Origin: Luminiphilus sp. | Lineage (GTDB): Bacteria > Pseudomonadota > Gammaproteobacteria > Pseudomonadales > Halieaceae | Assembly (NCBI GenBank): GCA_024638905.1 | Contig: JAHEJH010000111.1 | Location: forward strand, 1-9,378 | Direction of reading: 5' to 3' | DNA: 9,378 nt | Part shown: positions 6,801-9,378 of the stretch, piece by piece | Layout of the letters: every line of letters starts with the position of its first letter | How positions within the stretch are numbered: the stretch's first letter is position 1 | Program-made: the position numbers and the translations under genes | The notes under the pieces: generated by a model | The model's database searches: none | What the model saw: only the letters and a program-made list of their open reading frames with translations | What the model was told of the DNA's origin: nothing

Positions 6801-7684
6801 GGTATGCCTATTTCCCACAAAGTTCCGCCGGCGGACTCCTCGACGGTGTAGTAATGCGCCACTCTGTGGTGGGCGGCAGAAATTTACCCGGAGCCGGCGC
6901 TTACAATCAAGGCAGAACCCTCGTCCACGAGATAGGCCACTACCTCGGCCTAGCCCACACATTTGAAGGTAGGGGGGGCGAGTGTGAGAACAGCTTCACC
7001 TCGGGTGATTTCATTGTCGACACAAATCCACACAACACGCCAGATTATGGCACTCAAGCGTCGTCTGTTTGCGGTGGCACCACGCCGATTGAGAACTTCA
7101 TGAATTACTCGGATGACGCTGCGATGGATCGCTTCACCGAACAGCAATCAAATCGAATGGTATGTGGCTTGGTCAATTACCGGGCGAATACTTTTGCCTC
7201 GTCATCAGACACGACATTCAGCGTAACGGGGGGTAGCTCACCACTTGCTATTACTGGTCTTACCAACGGCACGCCTTACAGTTGTTCTGTAGTGGCGACT
7301 AACAGCAGTGGGTCCAGCGCCGCGTCGACCGCCGTCGTGGCGACACCCAGGATCCCGACTGCGCCCGGGATCCCGACGATCAGCCGGACTGACTACGGAG
7401 ACGGCGAGATCTATTTGCATGTAACAGTCGCAGACAATGGGGGCTCGGCAATTACGGGCTACACAGCGACCTGCTCCGATGGCGTGTCGTCATACGCTGG
7501 CAGCAGCGCTGGCTCACCTGTCACGGTAGCGGGCCTGGTCAACGGCACCGCTTACTCTTGCTCTGTGACGGTGACCAATGCCATTGGTACCAGCGTCTCC
7601 TCCGCTGCAACAGGCAGCATTACGCCCGAGGAGGGCATCGGCGGCGGCCTGCCCGTCTGGCTTTTATATCAGGCCACCCAGTGA
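3851..7684 (+). CDS. Large secreted double metalloprotease: M12B-like plus M43 (pappalysin-like), the latter nested in an FN3 domain
   Basis: This predicted exported protein has 1277 residues. The start at 3851 is preferred over an in-frame ATG at 3821 because GAAGGG precedes it and it opens directly with a signal peptide (basic MRLRQIALKR, then hydrophobic FKAACVLFVCCCPVLAVS, cleavage near residue 33). A propeptide-like region runs to about 200 and a PPC-like beta region lies at about 215-290. A reprolysin-like protease follows with zinc motif HELGHNFSSNH (His443, Glu444, His447, His453) and Met-turn IMSY (Met505). FN3-1 is about 565-652 and a PPC domain about 658-758. FN3-2 is split (761-798 and 1117-1165) around an M43 domain with HEIGHYLGLAH (His1026, Glu1027, His1030, His1036) and Met-turn NFMNY (Met1084). 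FN3-3 is about 1168-1258, followed by a hydrophobic tail. Both zinc sites look intact, so both domains may cut extracellular proteins. Substrates are unknown. Confidence 0.9.
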   Translation: MRLRQIALKRSPSGFFKAACVLFVCCCPVLAVSQDIKSEIRLDNVDDTSELRQLYVSGDSSTRASITLDTGDLVPLNLVHVDPFADGRRVLLDGKPLDPRKYVSGRRYYRGSVLGDPLSYAFLSVQPSGDGNLYLDYAGSQYRGIVSEQGLDFTVSQSASMAPSAGAWPATDVVKLPELEPPSGPTAAQFSSSASAETEARSESIEVTLGWYGPWTLSVPAGQSYAGAVNRGPGVANAYIVPSGTNPTDQDYCEYSMCFIENPDAGDYDVWVYKFDSSSGSSVPDLATSVNFGYGSTLSGNQLYTATLAIELDEALYSAMGSSPSAVDTYLAELVSYVSATYEEEISTRLLVGDVVLYSNDPYADTSSTSTRLKDVRNYWRENYSGVQRALAVHLGQIETLSGGIASLDALCDDSYGYSVSGVYADAPTDASQLNWDAEVLAHELGHNFSSNHTHCYNGLEGNSNPVDACYSGEAADGCWSGSESLPGVGSLTGGAAGAQNGTIMSYCHLLTGGINNISRTFGSNTSYGIEPERVPTKMARRTAQIAAASSECLAIVSTSSEGVPGAPTGVSASPGNGEAIVSWAAPTSVGGSAITGYTVTASPGDAGCTTTGATSCTVTGLTNGTAYTFTVTATNSSGTSSSSRASAAVTPVALEALTSGVAVSGLSGDEGSDQYFYIDVPSGAATLTVSLSVGSGDPDIYVDTDYPPPVSGALCQSVFPAEIDELCTLNSPAESRYYVRLSGYTAYADASLVAAIAVPPGTPSITGITAGDGSLEVAFTAGAGGAADSYTLTCVDQSSDRVLMSSSVAPQSSLTSSQTPPLEINGLSYASSEAFFGSSAFRDGGHRCGTMHAYARRNDLQMESLSKNPADCATSSTTINSEYGPLAEGHYVIPVYWHVIYTSSGEGRVSEANIAAQMDVLNEDFGAVFDTTIEFQLVDITYTQNDDWFSDDPDDEYAYKEALGQDTSKYLNIYTNDAAGYLGYAYFPQSSAGGLLDGVVMRHSVVGGRNLPGAGAYNQGRTLVHEIGHYLGLAHTFEGRGGECENSFTSGDFIVDTNPHNTPDYGTQASSVCGGTTPIENFMNYSDDAAMDRFTEQQSNRMVCGLVNYRANTFASSSDTTFSVTGGSSPLAITGLTNGTPYSCSVVATNSSGSSAASTAVVATPRIPTAPGIPTISRTDYGDGEIYLHVTVADNGGSAITGYTATCSDGVSSYAGSSAGSPVTVAGLVNGTAYSCSVTVTNAIGTSVSSAATGSITPEEGIGGGLPVWLLYQATQ
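6245..7198 (+). other. M43 (pappalysin-family) protease domain inserted within an FN3 domain
   Basis: This in-frame segment encodes residues about 799-1116 of the large protein. It opens with a Ser-rich linker and then RCGTMHAYARRN, like the CGT segment near the start of many secreted M43 proteins. IPVYWHVIY, AAQMDVLNEDFGAVF, KYLNIYTNDAAGYLGYAYFP, the zinc-binding HEIGHYLGLAHTF, and FMNYSDDAAMDRFTEQQSNRM follow, which is the full M43 order. The FN3 halves on either side join into one normal-length domain. By hand count this stretch is about 51% GC (6241-7200), against about 60% before it (5521-6240) and 61% after it (7201-7680). Confidence 0.85.
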
Positions 7685-7826
7685 AGATGTTAACTCGCTC
7701 ACGCTCAACACGATGGTGCGGTCCGACTGCCTTGATGGCAGATGGGGTTGCTTGCTGAGTTGGTGATCCGTGTCTGACCTAGCACAGTCACGGCCAGGGG
7801 GCCTGAGACGGGTGGCCGGCTTGCGT
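7685..7826. other. Convergent intergenic region between the protease gene and apaH
   Basis: No gene is seen in these 142 bases. A short hairpin (CTGCC at 7727-7731, GGCAG at 7737-7741, 5-base loop) lies 43 bases after the protease stop. A GGCC-rich inverted repeat (CGGCC at 7791-7795, GGCCG at 7814-7818) lies just past the apaH stop. Neither has a T-tract, so neither is called as a terminator. Confidence 0.4.
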
Positions 7827-8636
7827 TCAACCGCTGGTAAAGCGCCGTCCGGTTTCGAGCTCGTAGAAGGTCAGCGTGTTCCCCCAGACACAACCCGTAT
7901 CGAGGCCAATGGTGTTTGGGTCGTCCGTCATCCCTTTTAGAGAGGCCCAGTGACCAAAAATAATGGTTTGGCCTTTGGTGAGCCGGCGTTTGTGGCTGAA
8001 CCACGGCGCGACTTTTTTGCCCGCCATCGCGTCGGGGATGGGCTGTGGCCCTTTACTAACTAAATCGAGCTTGCCCTTGCGGGTGCAGTAGCGCATGCGG
8101 GTGAGGTAATTGGTAATCACGCGTAGCCGCGTCATGCCGCTCAGGCTGTCGTCCCACACGTAGGGGTCGTTACCATACATTTCTGTCAGAAACTCTTTGC
8201 AACGTGCGCCCTGCAGGGCATTTTCGACCTCCCACGCACGCTCCAGCGCGTCCTGCACGGTCCAGATAGGCGGGATGCCGGCGTGGACCATCGTGACGCC
8301 ATTCTCAAAGTGGGCAAGCGGCTGAAAGTGCAACCACTCGATCAACTGCTCGCGATCAGGCGCGCCGAGAATGTCTTCGAGGTTGTCGTTGCGGCTGGGC
8401 TTGCGAGCGCCGCATGACACGGCCATTAAGTGCAGGTCGTGGTTGCCCAGCACCATCGTGATGTTATCGCGGTGGGCATAGAACCAACGTAACACTTCGA
8501 TGTTGCCCGGGCCCCGGTTAATTAAATCACCCACGCTCCAGAGGCGGTCCTTATCAGGATTGAACTTCACCTGTTCCAGCAAGCACTGGAACGGCTCAAA
8601 ACAGCCCTGAATGTCGCCGACAACGTAGGTGCTCAT
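7827..8636 (-). CDS. apaH: Symmetrical bis(5'-nucleosyl)-tetraphosphatase (Ap4A hydrolase) ApaH
   Basis: ApaH splits diadenosine tetraphosphate into two ADP, controlling levels of the Np4N alarmones and removing Np4 caps from RNA. The 269 residues (280 in E. coli) have the PPP-phosphoesterase motifs in order: GDIQGC (Asp8), GDLINRGP (Asp37), GNHDLHL (Asn65, His66, Asp67) and MVHAG (His118), followed by the ApaH-specific YGNDPYVWDDSL, RMRYC, GHWASLKG and LDTGC segments. Gln10 replaces the usual metal-binding His of GDxHG; I recall the same variant in Pseudomonas-type ApaH, so I do not read it as inactivation. The start gives the normal MSTYVVGD opening. No Shine-Dalgarno sequence precedes it. 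Instead the leader carries ACCTCCTT, an anti-Shine-Dalgarno-like string. It lies downstream of rsmA on the same strand, but apaG, normally between them, is missing. Confidence 0.95.
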   Translation of the reverse strand: MSTYVVGDIQGCFEPFQCLLEQVKFNPDKDRLWSVGDLINRGPGNIEVLRWFYAHRDNITMVLGNHDLHLMAVSCGARKPSRNDNLEDILGAPDREQLIEWLHFQPLAHFENGVTMVHAGIPPIWTVQDALERAWEVENALQGARCKEFLTEMYGNDPYVWDDSLSGMTRLRVITNYLTRMRYCTRKGKLDLVSKGPQPIPDAMAGKKVAPWFSHKRRLTKGQTIIFGHWASLKGMTDDPNTIGLDTGCVWGNTLTFYELETGRRFTSG

Positions 8637-8809
8637 ATTACGCGTTAGGAAGGAGGTAGCTGGTCATTGTGCAGTGTAGGCGCCTTTAATTTTTGGGATA
8701 AAGACTTTTTATTTCATTCTGGCTGAGGTAGAGCGCATAGCTCAGACTTTTGAGTCCGCCACTGCTTTTCGCGACGGCACGTCAGGTGGTGATGGTTATA
8801 GTCCTAATG
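8637..8809. other. 173-bp gap between rsmA and apaH where apaG would be expected
   Basis: The gap is too short for apaG (about 125 codons) and no remnant of its protein is seen. It is AT-rich around 8690-8720. A CTGAG/CTCAG inverted repeat (8723-8727 and 8741-8745) encloses GAGC/GCTC (8731-8734 and 8740-8743) and could form a small hairpin after rsmA. AAGGAGGT (8650-8657) is a perfect plus-strand Shine-Dalgarno sequence, but no gene follows it. Confidence 0.5.
8673..8701 (-). promoter_or_regulatory. Candidate promoter of apaH
   Basis: On the minus strand, TACACT (8673-8678) resembles a -10 box. It lies 17 bases after TTATCC (8696-8701), a poor -35, across an A/T-rich spacer. The start would be about 30 bases before the apaH ATG. 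The match is modest, and read-through from rsmA is an equally good explanation for apaH expression. Confidence 0.3.
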
Positions 8810-9378
8810 TCAGCCGTGCAGGTGCATTGCGATCGCGACAAAGTCCGCAATTGAGAGTGTCTCAGCCCGTGCGCTGGGGTCTATTGCGAGCCCCCCGAAA
8901 TCGTCATCTTCCATCATGCCCTTGAAGTTATTGCGCAGCGTCTTGCGGCGCTGCGAGAAAGCCTGTGTGACGACGGGCGCAAGTGATGTTGGATCTACGT
9001 TTGGGTACTGCGGCTCGGGGTGGGGCGTGAGCCGCACCACAGCTGAGCGCACTTTGGGTGGTGGGTAAAACGCTTCAGGCGGCACCTCAAAAAGCTGCTC
9101 TACTTCGCACCGGAACTGCGTCATCACGCCCAAGCGACCCCAATCTTTGCTTCCGGGTGACGCCGCCAATCGCTCTACGACCTCCAGTTGGAGCATAAAG
9201 TGCATGTCATTAATGATCTGTGCCTGCTCCAGCAACTTGAAAATGAGCGGCGTCGAGATGTTGTAGGGCAGGTTGCCCACTACCCTTAGACGGGTGCCAT
9301 CCGTTGCCAATGACGCAAAGTCAAAATCGAGCGCGTCGGCGCTGTGCAGCGTAAATCCCGTGTAGGTGCTGAAGGCGG
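8810..9378 (-). CDS. rsmA: 16S rRNA (adenine1518/1519-N6)-dimethyltransferase RsmA/KsgA, 5' end outside the window
   Basis: RsmA dimethylates two adjacent adenines in helix 45 near the 3' end of 16S rRNA, using S-adenosylmethionine, late in 30S assembly. About 188 C-terminal residues of a protein usually near 270 are present. The frame stays open to the window edge, so the TTG at 9308-9310 is not the start. The visible part opens with GFTLHSADALDFDFASL, the SAM-binding acidic region. It then shows RVVGNLPYNISTPLIFK with the catalytic NLPY motif, LQLEVVERLAA, FEVPPEAFYPPPKVRSAVVR and FSQRRKTLRNNFKG, typical of the C-terminal rRNA-binding part. In many Gammaproteobacteria the order is rsmA-apaG-apaH; here apaH follows directly after a 173-base gap. 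Confidence 0.95.
   Translation of the reverse strand, partial: AFSTYTGFTLHSADALDFDFASLATDGTRLRVVGNLPYNISTPLIFKLLEQAQIINDMHFMLQLEVVERLAASPGSKDWGRLGVMTQFRCEVEQLFEVPPEAFYPPPKVRSAVVRLTPHPEPQYPNVDPTSLAPVVTQAFSQRRKTLRNNFKGMMEDDDFGGLAIDPSARAETLSIADFVAIAMHLHG

Noticed and set aside
5710..7580. Repeated near-identical stretches such as ACCAACGGCAC as possible DNA repeats
   Set aside because: They encode the conserved GLTNGTAY-type strand of the three FN3 domains and are explained by domain homology.
7827..8636. ApaH with GDIQGC instead of GDxHG, possibly inactive
   Set aside because: All other PPP motifs are intact, and the Gln variant is one I recall as common in ApaH of Pseudomonas and related bacteria.
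8721..8795. tRNA-like fragments (GGTAGAGC, TAGCTCAG, CTTTTGAGTCC) in the rsmA-apaH gap
   Set aside because: The pieces are in the wrong order for a D-arm, no anticodon stem pairs correctly around the loop, and there is no TTCGA-type T-arm or acceptor stem on either strand.

Overview
The window looks like chromosomal DNA from a marine-type gammaproteobacterium. GC is about 60% in the housekeeping genes. The ribosomal protein S21, TsaD, ApaH and RsmA sequences are clearly gammaproteobacterial, and the gene groups match the classical rpsU/dnaG region, the tsaD-folB-cca region and the rsmA-apaH region. An OM60/NOR5 (Halieaceae)-like lineage is my best guess from general resemblance. It is not proven here.

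Layout: the left end carries rpsU and a yqeY-family gene on the minus strand, probably leading into dnaG beyond the edge. rpsU has a good sigma-70 promoter, and its transcript would begin inside a 15-bp hairpin. A 408-bp gene-free divergent region follows, with several inverted repeats. Next comes tsaD (tRNA t6A synthesis), overlapping folB (folate synthesis) by one base, both on the plus strand. A convergent cca gene (tRNA CCA end) follows; its C-terminal HD domain is reduced and lacks the HD signature. plsY and folK, frequent neighbours in related genomes, are not here.

The centre (3851-7684) is one 1277-residue secreted protein, divergent from cca. It has a signal peptide, a propeptide-like region, a PPC-like region, an M12B/reprolysin-like zinc protease, a fibronectin type III (FN3) domain, a PPC domain, and then an FN3 domain split in two by a complete M43 (pappalysin-like) zinc protease. 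An intact third FN3 and a short hydrophobic tail end it. Two different metzincin active sites thus sit in one polypeptide, one nested inside a small beta-sandwich. The split FN3 is supported by its length (38 + 49 residues) and by a Cys pair that matches the intact FN3. This is the most unusual object in the window.

The right end carries apaH (Ap4A hydrolase) and the C-terminal two thirds of rsmA (16S rRNA dimethyltransferase), both on the minus strand. apaG, which usually lies between them, is absent and a 173-bp gap takes its place. The flanking genes concern tRNA and rRNA maturation, folate and nucleotide stress. The large protease is an accessory secreted enzyme lodged between cca and apaH.
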